From positions 1,658,996-1,722,995 of the forward strand of contig NZ_AP014564.1 of assembly GCF_002369955.1 (NCBI RefSeq): a stretch of 64,000 nt of DNA. The letters run 5' to 3'. Shown here piece after piece: positions 42,672-51,644 of this stretch; position 1 is the stretch's first letter; every line of letters begins with the position of its first letter. The translations under genes were made by a program, and so were the position numbers. The stretch comes from Ichthyobacterium seriolicida (GTDB lineage Bacteria > Bacteroidota > Bacteroidia > Flavobacteriales > Ichthyobacteriaceae). The notes under the pieces are model-generated. The model was not told the origin of the DNA, did not search any database, and was given only the letters and a program-made list of their open reading frames with translations.

Positions 42672-43823
42672 ATGAATATGAACTTAATTTTTAACAGATT
42701 CCTTTTAGGAGTGTTTTTTATCGCCGCATTGTATTCTTGCAACAAAAAACCGAAAATAATAGACAATCGTAATAACGACAACTCTGTTACTAGTTTCAAA
42801 TTAGAGGTGTCTCAAAACATTGGAAAAATAGGCAGATCTGATATAGAAGCGCAAATAGTAAACTCCCTGGGATCATCGATTTATCTAATCTTATTACCTA
42901 GTGGCGCTGTTCTACCATCTGATTTTATGGATAATGCCATTAAAGCTAGTTCTGCTGCTGCTGTTTCTAATCCACCTACCCTTCCTAGTATTCCTTCTAT
43001 AACTAAAGAAAAAGTACTTGAGATTCTAGCCACTAAGACTTTTACTCCTACAATTGTTACTTCATCACCTAAATCTAAGATATCTCCTGATGCTGAAGAA
43101 CCTCAAGCTCTATCTAAAATTGTTTTAGCAAAAGGGGAAGGTAATTTTCCTGATTTTGAACAATCTGGTGTAGAATATACAGTTACAGCTGAAAGCGAAG
43201 ATATTAATATGTTTAGAGTTATTGCTCTACCTGCTTTTAATATTGTTAAGCCTTTTGAAACTAAAATCTCTGCTTCTGCTAATAGTAACGTTATTGAAAA
43301 TACTGTCCCTGGTGGTATCCCTGGTGGTATCCCTGGTGGCATCCCTGGTGGCATCCCTGGTGGCATCCCTGGTGGTATCCCTGGTGGTATCCCTGGTGGT
43401 ATCCCTGGTGGTATCCCTGGTGTTGTCCCTGGTGCTGTCCCTGGTGCTGTCCCTAATAATCCTGCTACTCCGAATATAGATGTTTTTTCAACAAGTGTTG
43501 ATAATCTTGAAGAGATTATACAATTCGGCTCTTTGACTAATGCAAGTCTGAAAACTGATGTTGGCGAATCTGTGACTTTAAACGGTATAAGTATAGCTAC
43601 TATAAGTCCTATATTTTTCCCAATATCTACTATAAGTCCTATATCTTTCCTAGGTGTAACAATTACTGATTTCCCGACTAGTGCTACTTTCACAAAGAAA
43701 GGAAGTAGTGGAGATGAAGCTCGCACTTATGAGGCAGATCTTCCAATTACTTATACTATAAGTTCAAAAAAGTTCACAAGAACGTATAAAGCAATTATAT
43801 ATAAAAAAAAGCTAATTAAATAG
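42672..43823 (+). CDS. DUF5018-like lipoprotein with GGIP repeat tract
   Basis: 383 residues. Lipobox FFIAALYSC, then NKKPKIIDN. The first conserved block is SFKLEVSQNIGKIGRSDIEAQI and SSIYLILLPSGAVLPSDF, the pattern of the Bacteroidota DUF5018-related lipoproteins. It then shows YTVTAESEDINMFRVIALPAF, a tract of nine Gly-Gly-Ile-Pro plus three variants at residues 214-261, and a second beta domain ending TYEADLPITYTISSKKFTRTYKAIIYKK. I infer a surface-exposed anchored protein; its function is unknown. It is paralogous to 44326-45381, which has a different low-complexity linker in place of the GGIP tract. Confidence 0.8.
   Translation: MNMNLIFNRFLLGVFFIAALYSCNKKPKIIDNRNNDNSVTSFKLEVSQNIGKIGRSDIEAQIVNSLGSSIYLILLPSGAVLPSDFMDNAIKASSAAAVSNPPTLPSIPSITKEKVLEILATKTFTPTIVTSSPKSKISPDAEEPQALSKIVLAKGEGNFPDFEQSGVEYTVTAESEDINMFRVIALPAFNIVKPFETKISASANSNVIENTVPGGIPGGIPGGIPGGIPGGIPGGIPGGIPGGIPGGIPGVVPGAVPGAVPNNPATPNIDVFSTSVDNLEEIIQFGSLTNASLKTDVGESVTLNGISIATISPIFFPISTISPISFLGVTITDFPTSATFTKKGSSGDEARTYEADLPITYTISSKKFTRTYKAIIYKKKLIK
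43311..43454 (+). repeat. 12-bp tandem repeats coding for (GGIP)n
   Basis: Nine perfect or near-perfect ggtggyatccct units followed by ggtgttgtccct and two ggtgctgtccct variants. Only silent C/T changes separate the nine GGIP units. In-frame slippage would lengthen or shorten the linker by four residues at a time. Confidence 0.95.
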
Positions 43824-43891
43824 TTTAGCTATTTTATATTCCTGATTATTGGGCATTCTTTTATTTAAAGAATCTTTTAATCTAAAACAAG

Positions 43892-43923
43892 AAGCTATCT
43901 CAAACCCGAGGTAGCTTTTTTTT
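43892..43923 (+). terminator. Rho-independent terminator of the GGIP lipoprotein gene
   Basis: AAGCTATCTC and GAGGTAGCTT pair (one G-U) around AAACCC, followed by a run of T. Homologous hairpins end the other two lipoproteins of this family at 45459 and 53185. Confidence 0.85.
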
Positions 43924-43987
43924 GTTTAAAAGTGTAGTTTTTTACCTGTTAGTTTATTTCACTAACTGATTGATAATCAAATAGCAT

Positions 43988-44241
43988 GAATACAAATTTC
44001 AGGAACTACAACCAACGACAAAATTGGTTTTTCCACATAGTATCGAAGAATTGATTCTTACAGATCATCCTGTGCGAGTTGTCAATCATGTGATTGAACA
44101 ACTAAACCTCAATTTATTGATTTCTTCAGTACAGTAAAGAAGGTAAACCAAGCTACCACCCTAAGATGATGCTCAAAGTGATGGTATGCCTACATAGATA
44201 ACACCTATTCTTCAAGAAAGATTAAAAATCTACATACGTAG
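43988..44241 (+). pseudogene. IS1182-family transposase N-terminal relic
   Basis: Three frames joined give a typical IS1182-type start: YKFQELQPTTKLVFPHSIEE, LTDHPVRVVNHVIEQLNLNL, then after a frameshift SKEGKPSYHPKMMLKVMV, and after another YIDNTYSSRKI. These match the DUF772-type N-terminal domain of that family. Nothing further survives, and no terminal repeats are evident. It separates the two paralogous lipoproteins. Confidence 0.8.
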
Positions 44242-44253
44242 TGTTTAAGTTTG

Positions 44254-44261
44254 TATCTTTG
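44254..44261 (+). promoter_or_regulatory. Candidate -7 element of the second DUF5018-like lipoprotein
   Basis: TATCTTTG fits TAnnTTTG, and the flanking ttaagtttg/aattcct resembles the region before the first paralog. The -33 region is degenerate and includes the end of the IS1182 relic. Confidence 0.5.
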
Positions 44262-44325
44262 AATTCCTCAGAAAACCCTGAGGAAGGAATAATAAATATA
44301 TTACAATATCATTAACAAAATAAAT

Positions 44326-45381
44326 ATGAACTTAAATTTTAACAGATTCATTTTAGGAATGTTTTTTATCGCTGCAGTGTATTCTTGCAACAAGAAACCT
44401 AAAAAAATTGACAAACGTAACAAAGACAACTCTATTACTAGTTTCAAATTAGAGGTATCTCAAAACATTGGAAAAATAGGCAGATCTGATGTAGAAGCGC
44501 AGATAGTAAACTCCCCTATGGGATCATCGATTTATCTAATCTTATTACCTAGTGGCGCTGCTCTACCATCTGATTTTATGGCTAATGCCACTAAGGCTAA
44601 TTCTGCTGCTGCTGCTGTTACTGTTACCCCTACACCTACTACTACACCTGTACCTACCCTTCCTACTATTCCTACTATAAGTAAAGAAAAAGTACTTGAG
44701 ACTCTAGCTACTAAGACTTTTACTCCTACAATTGTTATTTCACCTAAATCTAAGATAGCTCCTAATACTGGAGTGCCTCAAGCTCTATCTAAAATTGTTT
44801 TAGTAAAAGGGGAAAATAATTTTCCTAATCTTGAACAATCTGGTGTAGAATACACAGTTACAGCTGAAAGCGAAGATATTGATACGTTTAGAGTTATTGC
44901 TCTACCTGCTTTTAATATTGTTAAGCCTTTTGAAACTAAAATTTCTGTTTCTGCTAACAGTACTACTATTGATAACACTACTCCAAGTATTCCTTCAACT
45001 ACTTCTTCAAGTAGTTCTTCAAGCACTCTTACAAGTACTCCTCAAAGTCTTCCTACAACTACTATTGTAAATGGACATGTTATTTCAAAAGAAGTAGATA
45101 ATCTTAGCGAAACTATAAAGTTTGGTTCTTTGGAAGAAGCTGTTTTAAAAAATAGTGTTGGCCAATCTGTGACTTTAAATGGTATAAGTATAGCTACTAT
45201 GAGTACTATATCTTTTCCAGGTGTAACAATTAGTAAATTTCCAACTAGTGCTACTTTCAAAAAGAAAGGAAGTAGTGGAGATGAAGTTCGCACTTATGAG
45301 GCAGATCTTCGAATTACTTATACTATAAGTTCAAAAAAGTTCACAAGAACTTATAAAGCAATTATATATAAAAAAAACTAA
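44326..45381 (+). CDS. DUF5018-like lipoprotein with Ser/Thr-rich linker
   Basis: 351 residues, lipobox FFIAAVYSC then NKKPKKIDK. It follows its paralog closely through SFKLEVSQNIGKIGRSDVEAQ, LPSGAALPSDFM and YTVTAESEDIDTFRVIALPAF. It differs in two linkers: an Ala/Val/Thr/Pro insert (AAAVTVTPTPTTTPVPT) near residue 95, and a Ser/Thr stretch (PSTTSSSSSSSTLTSTPQ) where the paralog has GGIP repeats. The final domain (TYEADLRITYTISSKKFTRTYKAIIYKK) is the same. So the two folded domains are conserved while the linker between them changes. Confidence 0.8.
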   Translation: MNLNFNRFILGMFFIAAVYSCNKKPKKIDKRNKDNSITSFKLEVSQNIGKIGRSDVEAQIVNSPMGSSIYLILLPSGAALPSDFMANATKANSAAAAVTVTPTPTTTPVPTLPTIPTISKEKVLETLATKTFTPTIVISPKSKIAPNTGVPQALSKIVLVKGENNFPNLEQSGVEYTVTAESEDIDTFRVIALPAFNIVKPFETKISVSANSTTIDNTTPSIPSTTSSSSSSSTLTSTPQSLPTTTIVNGHVISKEVDNLSETIKFGSLEEAVLKNSVGQSVTLNGISIATMSTISFPGVTISKFPTSATFKKKGSSGDEVRTYEADLRITYTISSKKFTRTYKAIIYKKN

Positions 45382-45458
45382 TTAAATAGTTGAATTATTT
45401 TATATTCCTAATTATTTGTCATTCTTTTATTTAAAAAATCTTTTAATCTAAAAACAAG

Positions 45459-45488
45459 AGCTGTCTCGGTTTTGAGACAGCTTTTTTT
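45459..45488 (+). terminator. Rho-independent terminator of the second DUF5018-like lipoprotein
   Basis: AGCTGTCTC pairs perfectly with GAGACAGCT around GGTTTT, followed by seven T. The loop and stem are nearly those of the hairpin at 53185. Confidence 0.88.
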
Positions 45489-45645
45489 GTTATACCATTT
45501 TAATAGAATATTTTTTAATAAGTGCTTAGAAAAATATTACTCCAATAATCAATTAGAAAATAATATTAATCTAATTCAAGGTTTGAAAGAAAAAAAACTC
45601 ATGTAAATAATATTTATTTTAGCCGTGGCTTTTTTGTAAACAAAC

Positions 45646-47409
45646 ATGAAGAAAAAAAGAAATATAAAGACCTTATTTAAGCTTATAAAATTTGCAAAAA
45701 AGTATAAGAAATATTATTACTCAGCTATCTTTATAGCTATTTTACTCTCCATTGTTGGAACTATAAGACCTGTTCTAATAAAGATCTCAGTAGACAATTA
45801 TATAGTACCCAAACAATTTGAAGGATTTGTATTTTTTATTTGCATCATATTATTCGTTTTACTCATAGAGGTAATATTTCAGTTTTGTTTTGTCTATTTA
45901 GCTGGTTGGCTAGCTAATACCATAGTTAAAGATTTAAGGGATATGGTTTTTAAACACATCCTTTATATGAGAGTGGTTTATTTCAATAAGACGAAAATAG
46001 GCACTTTAATAACAAGAGTCGTATCAGATATAAATACTATTGCCAATATCTTTGAACAAGGCTTGTTGTTGATATTTGGAGATGTCTTTAAATTATCAGT
46101 GATAACCATAATAATGTTATACGTAAACTACAAATTAGCATTATTAGTTTTTATGGTTTTCCCCATAATGTTGTGGGCTACTAAAATTTTTCAATCTTCT
46201 ATAAAAACTGCGTTTAACGATGTTAGAGATGAGCTGACAAAACTCAATATATTCATACAAGAACGAATAGTAGGCATGAAGATAGTTCAACTGTTTAATA
46301 GGGAAAATTACGAGTATGAAAAATTTAAAGAGATAAATAATAACTATAAACAAGCCAACATAAGGACAATATTATATTTCTCTATATTTTTCCCCGTGGT
46401 CGAGATTCTGTCCTCTTTAGCTCTTTTATTAGTAGTTTGGTACGGAGGTTATCAAATTGTCTTTTATGAAGATATGACCTTGGGAGATATATTTGCCTTT
46501 ATAGTACTCATAAATATGTTATTTAGACCATTGCGTCAGATGGCAGATAAATTCAATACACTTCAAATGGGCATTATAGCAGCCGAAAGAGTATTTGTCT
46601 TATTAAATAACGATGATAGAGAAATTACAGATAAAGATTCTATCTCTTTAAAAAGAATAGATGGAAATATAATTTTTGATGATGTACACTTTTCATATTC
46701 AGACAATAACCCTGTATTAAAGGGAATTTCTTTTGGGGTTAAGGCCGGCCAAACAGTTGCTATAGTAGGAACTACTGGCGCTGGAAAATCTACTATTATC
46801 AATTTGGTAAATCGCTTTTACGATATATCTAGAGGAAGTATAACAATAGATGGAATCTCAATAAAGAAAATAAGAAATTTACGCAATCACATAGGTCTAG
46901 TTTCACAAGATGTATTTCTATTTTCAGAGAGTATTTTATACAATGTAACTCTAAATCAAAAGTCTATTAGTAGAGAATGTGTAATAGAAGGAGCTAAGGA
47001 AATAGGTATTCACGATTTTATAATGACCTTGCCAGGAAATTACGACTATAACATAAAAGAGAGAGGAGGTGTTTTATCTGTAGGCCAAAGGCAATTGATT
47101 TCTTTCTTAAGGGTATATGTGACTAATCCATCTATATTAATTTTAGATGAAGCTACTTCTTCTGTAGACAGTTATTCGGAGATGTTAATACAAAAAGCTA
47201 TAAATAAAATAATAGAGGGGAGAACTTCTATAGTAATAGCTCATAGATTAGCCACAATACAAAAAGCAGATAAAATACTGGTAGTGGAAAAAGGAAAGTT
47301 AGTCGAGCAAGGGGATCATTCACAACTCTTAAAAATAGAAAACGGATACTACAAACGACTATATCAAACTCAGTTTAAAGACCGTGAAAGAGAAAAAACT
47401 AAATCTTAA
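45646..47409 (+). CDS. ABC exporter, MsbA-like (fused membrane and ATPase domains)
   Basis: 587 residues: six membrane helices in 1-310, then the nucleotide-binding domain. Visible motifs are Walker A GTTGAGKST near 374, Q-loop LVSQDVFLF, signature LSVGQRQ near 476, Walker B ILILDEATSSVD near 500, and the switch His in IVIAHRLATIQ. The type I exporter half-transporter dimerises. The neighbourhood (flippase, GDP-fucose genes) fits lipid A or glycolipid export, but drug export cannot be excluded. It is convergent with the flippase gene. Confidence 0.9.
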   Translation: MKKKRNIKTLFKLIKFAKKYKKYYYSAIFIAILLSIVGTIRPVLIKISVDNYIVPKQFEGFVFFICIILFVLLIEVIFQFCFVYLAGWLANTIVKDLRDMVFKHILYMRVVYFNKTKIGTLITRVVSDINTIANIFEQGLLLIFGDVFKLSVITIIMLYVNYKLALLVFMVFPIMLWATKIFQSSIKTAFNDVRDELTKLNIFIQERIVGMKIVQLFNRENYEYEKFKEINNNYKQANIRTILYFSIFFPVVEILSSLALLLVVWYGGYQIVFYEDMTLGDIFAFIVLINMLFRPLRQMADKFNTLQMGIIAAERVFVLLNNDDREITDKDSISLKRIDGNIIFDDVHFSYSDNNPVLKGISFGVKAGQTVAIVGTTGAGKSTIINLVNRFYDISRGSITIDGISIKKIRNLRNHIGLVSQDVFLFSESILYNVTLNQKSISRECVIEGAKEIGIHDFIMTLPGNYDYNIKERGGVLSVGQRQLISFLRVYVTNPSILILDEATSSVDSYSEMLIQKAINKIIEGRTSIVIAHRLATIQKADKILVVEKGKLVEQGDHSQLLKIENGYYKRLYQTQFKDREREKTKS

Positions 47410-47431
47410 CACAAATCTTAAAAAAATAGTA

Positions 47432-48787
47432 TTACCTAATAGACTGGATATACTTTTTAACATAGATAAATGTACTGTTGAACAACAGACTTTTAGATAA
47501 TAGAAAAAAACTTTTCCTCGTATCCTTAAATAGTAATAACAATAAATAATTAGATGTGAAATAAGAAATCAATGTGCTCCAAGCAGCCCCTTCTATTCCA
47601 ATTCTGGGTATCAATAAGTAATTCAAAATAATGTTGAAAATAGATGATATAATTATTTTAATCATATCTATAATTTGTAATCCCTCATTTACTATATATC
47701 CACTATTGGCTACGCCTAAAAATAAGAATACTATAGACCATATATATATATTTAAAGCCTCCGATGCTTGGCTGTATTGCATTCCAAACATAAATTCTAT
47801 GATCCAACTGCTAATGAAAAACATGGGTATGATAATGATCAAAGATATCCAAATCATTAAATCATAGAATTTTTGCAATCTGCTATAATAGATTTTTTCT
47901 CCTAATTTTTTAGATTTTACAATAGCAGGAAAAACAGAATAAGATATGAATATAGGAATGAAGTTCCACGCTTCGGCAAACATCACTGATACAGAGTAAT
48001 ACCCAGCTTCACTGTTGCCTAACATTATCTTGATCATAACCTGATCTATCCTCATATATATTATAGTAGCTATGGAAGATATAATAAGAGGCCAACTCTC
48101 CTTGAGGAGATATATGGCTTGTTTAAAATTGAAAAACCACTTGAGAATAGATAGCTTACTATATCCATATATAAAAACTAAACCAAGTGCTAGTATGATA
48201 TTTTCAAATACAAGAGCCCAAGCAAAGAATATAAGAGATACATTGCCAAGTATAAATAAAGTCTGTAAAATTAAAGTAGTCAATAAGCCCAGGAGATCTA
48301 CACATACTACGAGTTTATCGCTAATCTTGCTCTGAAAATAAAATCTTATAACCCCAAAACTCTGAAAAATAGTAATTAAAGACATTACAAATACGAGTAT
48401 GTTTTCATCGTATTTATCACCCTCCAAGGAATTAATTATAGAGTAGACTACAGTAATAACTAAAATAGCACAGGCTAACTTTAAAAAGAATGCAGTGCCT
48501 AATAAAACGTCTCTTTTATTTTTTTGTTTTACTAATTCTTTGACAACTATTCTGTCTAGCCCCAAGTATGTAAAGGAAGTTATAAAAGCTGTAAAACCAC
48601 TGGCGTAACTCAACAAACCCATCTTTTCGGGACCTAAACTCCTCGCCAAAAAAATATTAAACACACCTATTGAAAATATACGCAATGCTTTTCCTAAAAG
48701 GAGCCAAGAGATATTTTTAAAATACTTTATAAAACTTATGTGAGATTTAAGCTCATCTATTTTTAGCCTTATCTGTCTAAATACCAC
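47432..48787 (-). CDS. Wzx-type oligosaccharide flippase
   Basis: 451 residues with 12-14 membrane helices, MOP-superfamily pattern: FKNISWLLLGKALRIFSIGVFNIFLARSLGPEKMGLLSYASGF, then VVKELVKQKNKRDVLLG, and SWPLIISSIATIIYMRIDQVMIKIMLGNSEAGYYSV. This would move lipid-linked saccharide units across the inner membrane. Its start lies 19 bases inside the end of the GDP-fucose synthase gene, so translation is likely coupled, and it is the last gene of the gmd-fcl-wzx run. Confidence 0.88.
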   Translation of the reverse strand: MVFRQIRLKIDELKSHISFIKYFKNISWLLLGKALRIFSIGVFNIFLARSLGPEKMGLLSYASGFTAFITSFTYLGLDRIVVKELVKQKNKRDVLLGTAFFLKLACAILVITVVYSIINSLEGDKYDENILVFVMSLITIFQSFGVIRFYFQSKISDKLVVCVDLLGLLTTLILQTLFILGNVSLIFFAWALVFENIILALGLVFIYGYSKLSILKWFFNFKQAIYLLKESWPLIISSIATIIYMRIDQVMIKIMLGNSEAGYYSVSVMFAEAWNFIPIFISYSVFPAIVKSKKLGEKIYYSRLQKFYDLMIWISLIIIIPMFFISSWIIEFMFGMQYSQASEALNIYIWSIVFLFLGVANSGYIVNEGLQIIDMIKIIISSIFNIILNYLLIPRIGIEGAAWSTLISYFTSNYLLLLLFKDTRKSFFLLSKSLLFNSTFIYVKKYIQSIR

Positions 48788-49818
48788 TTGTACATCTCTT
48801 TTATTCCATCTTCCAAACTGGTTTTATATTTCCAGCCCCATTCATCTAATCTACTAGTATCTGTTAACTTCCTCAACGTGCCATCAGGTTTTTTATCATC
48901 AAAGACTACAGATCCCTCAAACCCCACAATTCTCTTTATAAGTACAGATAATTCATATATGCTTACCTCTTTACCAGTTCCTATATTTATATGAGTATTC
49001 TTTATTTGTTTATCCTCGGGGTCGAATAAATCTGAAAAATTTTTGTTTTCCATAATAAATATACAAGCATCAGCCATATCTTGAGAAGATAAAAAATCCC
49101 TTTTAGGTTTTCCCGTTCCCCATACTTGAACACTTTCTTTATTAATGCCAAATTTTGATAGATAATCTCTTATCTCCTTATTATTGAGCCCTGTTTTTAT
49201 GTCATCTATTATTTCTTGATATTTATTCTCAGATAATAACTTTGCCAAGTGAAACTTACGCAATAGAGCAGATAATACATGTGAACCGTCTAAATCGAAA
49301 TTATCATTTTTTCCATATAAATTAGTTGGCATAACGCAGATATAATTAGTATTATGCTGAATATTATAACTTTCACACATCTTAATACCTGCTATTTTTG
49401 CTATCGCATATGGTTCATTTGTATATTCCAGATCTGAAGTGAGTAAATAATTCTCTTTCATAGGTTGAGAAGACTCTTTAGGATATACACAAGTGCTTCC
49501 TAAAAACATTAGCTTTTTTACTTGGTTTAAATAACTATTATGAATGACATTAGTCTGTATCATAATATTATCGTAGATAAATGAGGCCCTCAATTTATTA
49601 TTAGCCATAACTCCACCCACTTTGGCAGCTGTTAAAAAGACATAATCAGGTTTTTCTAAATGAAAAAAATCTTCAGTAGCTTTTTGATTTCTCAGATCTA
49701 ATTCTTTGGATGTTCTAGTTAATATATTTTTATATCCGCGTGATTTCAATTTATCAACTATAGCAGAACCAGCTAATCCCCTATGGCCAGCTACGTATAT
49801 TTTACTGTCTTTTTCCAT
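48769..49818 (-). CDS. fcl: GDP-L-fucose synthase
   Basis: Epimerises and reduces GDP-4-keto-6-deoxymannose to GDP-L-fucose. I place the start at 49818 (MEKDSKIYVAGHRGLAGSAI), 10 bases after gmd; the frame extends 12 codons further, into gmd. Motifs: the Rossmann loop GHRGLAGSAI, MFLGSTCVYPKE, YAIAKIAGIKMCESY with catalytic Tyr and Lys, PTNLYGKNDNFD and RDFLSSQDMADAC. An insert of about 40 residues near 195-235 (KTGLNNKEIRDYLSKFG) is the longer version common in Bacteroidota. Confidence 0.95.
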   Translation of the reverse strand: MEKDSKIYVAGHRGLAGSAIVDKLKSRGYKNILTRTSKELDLRNQKATEDFFHLEKPDYVFLTAAKVGGVMANNKLRASFIYDNIMIQTNVIHNSYLNQVKKLMFLGSTCVYPKESSQPMKENYLLTSDLEYTNEPYAIAKIAGIKMCESYNIQHNTNYICVMPTNLYGKNDNFDLDGSHVLSALLRKFHLAKLLSENKYQEIIDDIKTGLNNKEIRDYLSKFGINKESVQVWGTGKPKRDFLSSQDMADACIFIMENKNFSDLFDPEDKQIKNTHINIGTGKEVSIYELSVLIKRIVGFEGSVVFDDKKPDGTLRKLTDTSRLDEWGWKYKTSLEDGIKEMYKWYLDR

Positions 49819-49828
49819 AAAAAAACCT

Positions 49829-50860
49829 TTATTCTTTCGCACCGTAATCATCATTTTCTAAATCGTACTTAACCATGGAAGATACCAATTGTTCGAAGGA
49901 TATTTTTCTCTTCCAGCCCAATTCTCTTTCAGCCTTTGAAGAATCCCCCAAAAGGATCTCTACTTCAGAGGGCCTGAAGTATTTCTCATCGACTAAAACT
50001 AATTCTCTTCCAGTCTTGATGTCTATCCCCTTTTCATCGACCCCCTCTCCTACCCACTCTATATCTATTCCAACTTCTTTAAAAGATAATTCTACAAACT
50101 CCCTGACAGAGTGAGTCTCTCCAGTGGCTATTACATAATCTCGAGGCTTATCTTGCTGCAACATCAACCACTGAGCGTATACGAAATCCTTAGCGTGCCC
50201 CCAATCCCTCTTAGCATCTAAATTACCCAATACCAAGGTGTCTTGTTGTCCCTTATATATTTTTGCTACCCCTCGAGTTATCTTTTTAGTCACAAAGGTC
50301 TCTCCCCTTCTAGGCGATTCGTGATTGAATAATATGCCATTGCAAGCAAACATATTATACGATTCTCTGTAGTTTACTGTTATCCAATACGAATACAATT
50401 TTGCTACCCCATATGGAGATTTAGGATAAAAGGGAGTCTTCTCATTTTGTGGTTCAGTCCCGGGTATGCCTCCAAACATTTCCGAAGTAGAGGCTTGATA
50501 AAACCTTGTCTTTATCTTAGAATCACGTATAGCATCTAGAAGCCTGAGGGTTCCTATAGAATCTACTTCAGCCGTGTACTCTGGCACCTCAAAAGATACT
50601 CCCACATGCGATTGAGCCCCTAAATTGTAAATCTCATCAGGTTGTATTTTGGCCAACAGCCTGTGTAGATTACTCGAGTCGGTCAAGTCTCCATGGTAAG
50701 TAAATAATCTGGGATGTGAAAATATGTGATCGATCCTATCAGTAGTAAAAACTGATGATCTCCTTAAAATAGCATGTACTTCATAACCTTTTTCTAATAA
50801 TAATTCTGCTAAATAGGAACCGTCTTGTCCAGTAACTCCTGTTATAAAAGCCTTCTTCAT
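49829..50860 (-). CDS. gmd: GDP-mannose 4,6-dehydratase
   Basis: First committed step to GDP-fucose. The start at 50860 ([22 protein letters not shown]) is chosen because the NADP-binding loop must lie at the N-terminus; 24 codons further upstream are open but non-homologous. 343 residues. Also visible: [29 protein letters not shown], the active-site STSEMFGG and [15 protein letters not shown] (Tyr/Lys), and [16 protein letters not shown]. It is followed by fcl and a flippase: a fucose-containing surface polysaccharide module. Confidence 0.97.
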   Translation of the reverse strand: MKKAFITGVTGQDGSYLAELLLEKGYEVHAILRRSSVFTTDRIDHIFSHPRLFTYHGDLTDSSNLHRLLAKIQPDEIYNLGAQSHVGVSFEVPEYTAEVDSIGTLRLLDAIRDSKIKTRFYQASTSEMFGGIPGTEPQNEKTPFYPKSPYGVAKLYSYWITVNYRESYNMFACNGILFNHESPRRGETFVTKKITRGVAKIYKGQQDTLVLGNLDAKRDWGHAKDFVYAQWLMLQQDKPRDYVIATGETHSVREFVELSFKEVGIDIEWVGEGVDEKGIDIKTGRELVLVDEKYFRPSEVEILLGDSSKAERELGWKRKISFEQLVSSMVKYDLENDDYGAKE

Positions 50861-50979
50861 AAATGGATTAAAAATATCTGCGCTAAGATAAATCTTTAGA
50901 GAATAATTTAAGGGCATGAAATACGATAACAATACAGAAATTGTATTGACCCATATAGAAGATTATTTAACCCTACTTT

Positions 50980-51402
50980 TTAAAGATAAACCTTAGATGG
51001 ATCGAGATTTTTGGGGATTTTACAGCGACTATTTTTTAAACTTCTGTTTTTGGATATCAAATCGTAAAAATAATCTCTGATAAATTTGGGAAATACAGCT
51101 ATTATCTTAGCTATAAGACCAAATATAAAACCGCAACTTCTGAGAATTTCAATCACAGCGTCTGACTTTTTTTTAAAATTGAGATTGTCATCGTAGATTA
51201 GATAAACGCTATCCATTTTAGAATTGGAGGAAATATTTAAATCATCACAAATATCAATGCCTTTTTTAGAATGACTAGATACGTATAAAAAATTACCTCT
51301 GGAATATCTCATTGGTATTTTGATAAAACTATTACATAATAAACAGGCTCCATCAAAAAGTATAATTATTTGCTGTGTTTTATTCAATGTTTGATCTGGC
51401 AA
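50980..51402 (-). CDS. DCC-family thiol-disulfide oxidoreductase-like protein (DUF393)
   Basis: 140 residues with the family signature IIILFDGACLLCNSFIKIPM, giving the CxxC motif, followed by FLYVSSHSKKGIDICDDL, DSVYLIYDDNLNFKKKSDAVIEILRSCG and FIRDYFYDLISKNR. No signal peptide, so it is cytoplasmic. Proteins of this group are thought to handle thiols; the partner is unknown. It lies 119 bases upstream of gmd and is not obviously linked to it. Confidence 0.92.
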   Translation of the reverse strand: MPDQTLNKTQQIIILFDGACLLCNSFIKIPMRYSRGNFLYVSSHSKKGIDICDDLNISSNSKMDSVYLIYDDNLNFKKKSDAVIEILRSCGFIFGLIAKIIAVFPKFIRDYFYDLISKNRSLKNSRCKIPKNLDPSKVYL

Positions 51403-51644
51403 TTAAATTCTCTAATCTGAAATCTATATATCGGCACAATATATTCTAAAGTCTCTTATTTAGAGAATTTATCAACTAAACAAAATATTTTAAAGAATCG
51501 TGAAATTAAAAAAAACTTCCCAGTTAAATAATTTTATACTACCTTAGTAGACTTTAAAGGGTTGGTTTCAACCTTTTTTATGTGTTTGTTGAAGCGTATT
51601 GCTTCTCTATTGTTTAATACTAATCATAAATAATAACTAAAAAA

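Noticed and set aside
49819-50932. Longer N-termini of fcl (to 49854) and gmd (to 50932)
   Set aside because: Both enzymes must begin near the nucleotide-binding loop; the extra codons have no homology and, for fcl, overlap gmd.
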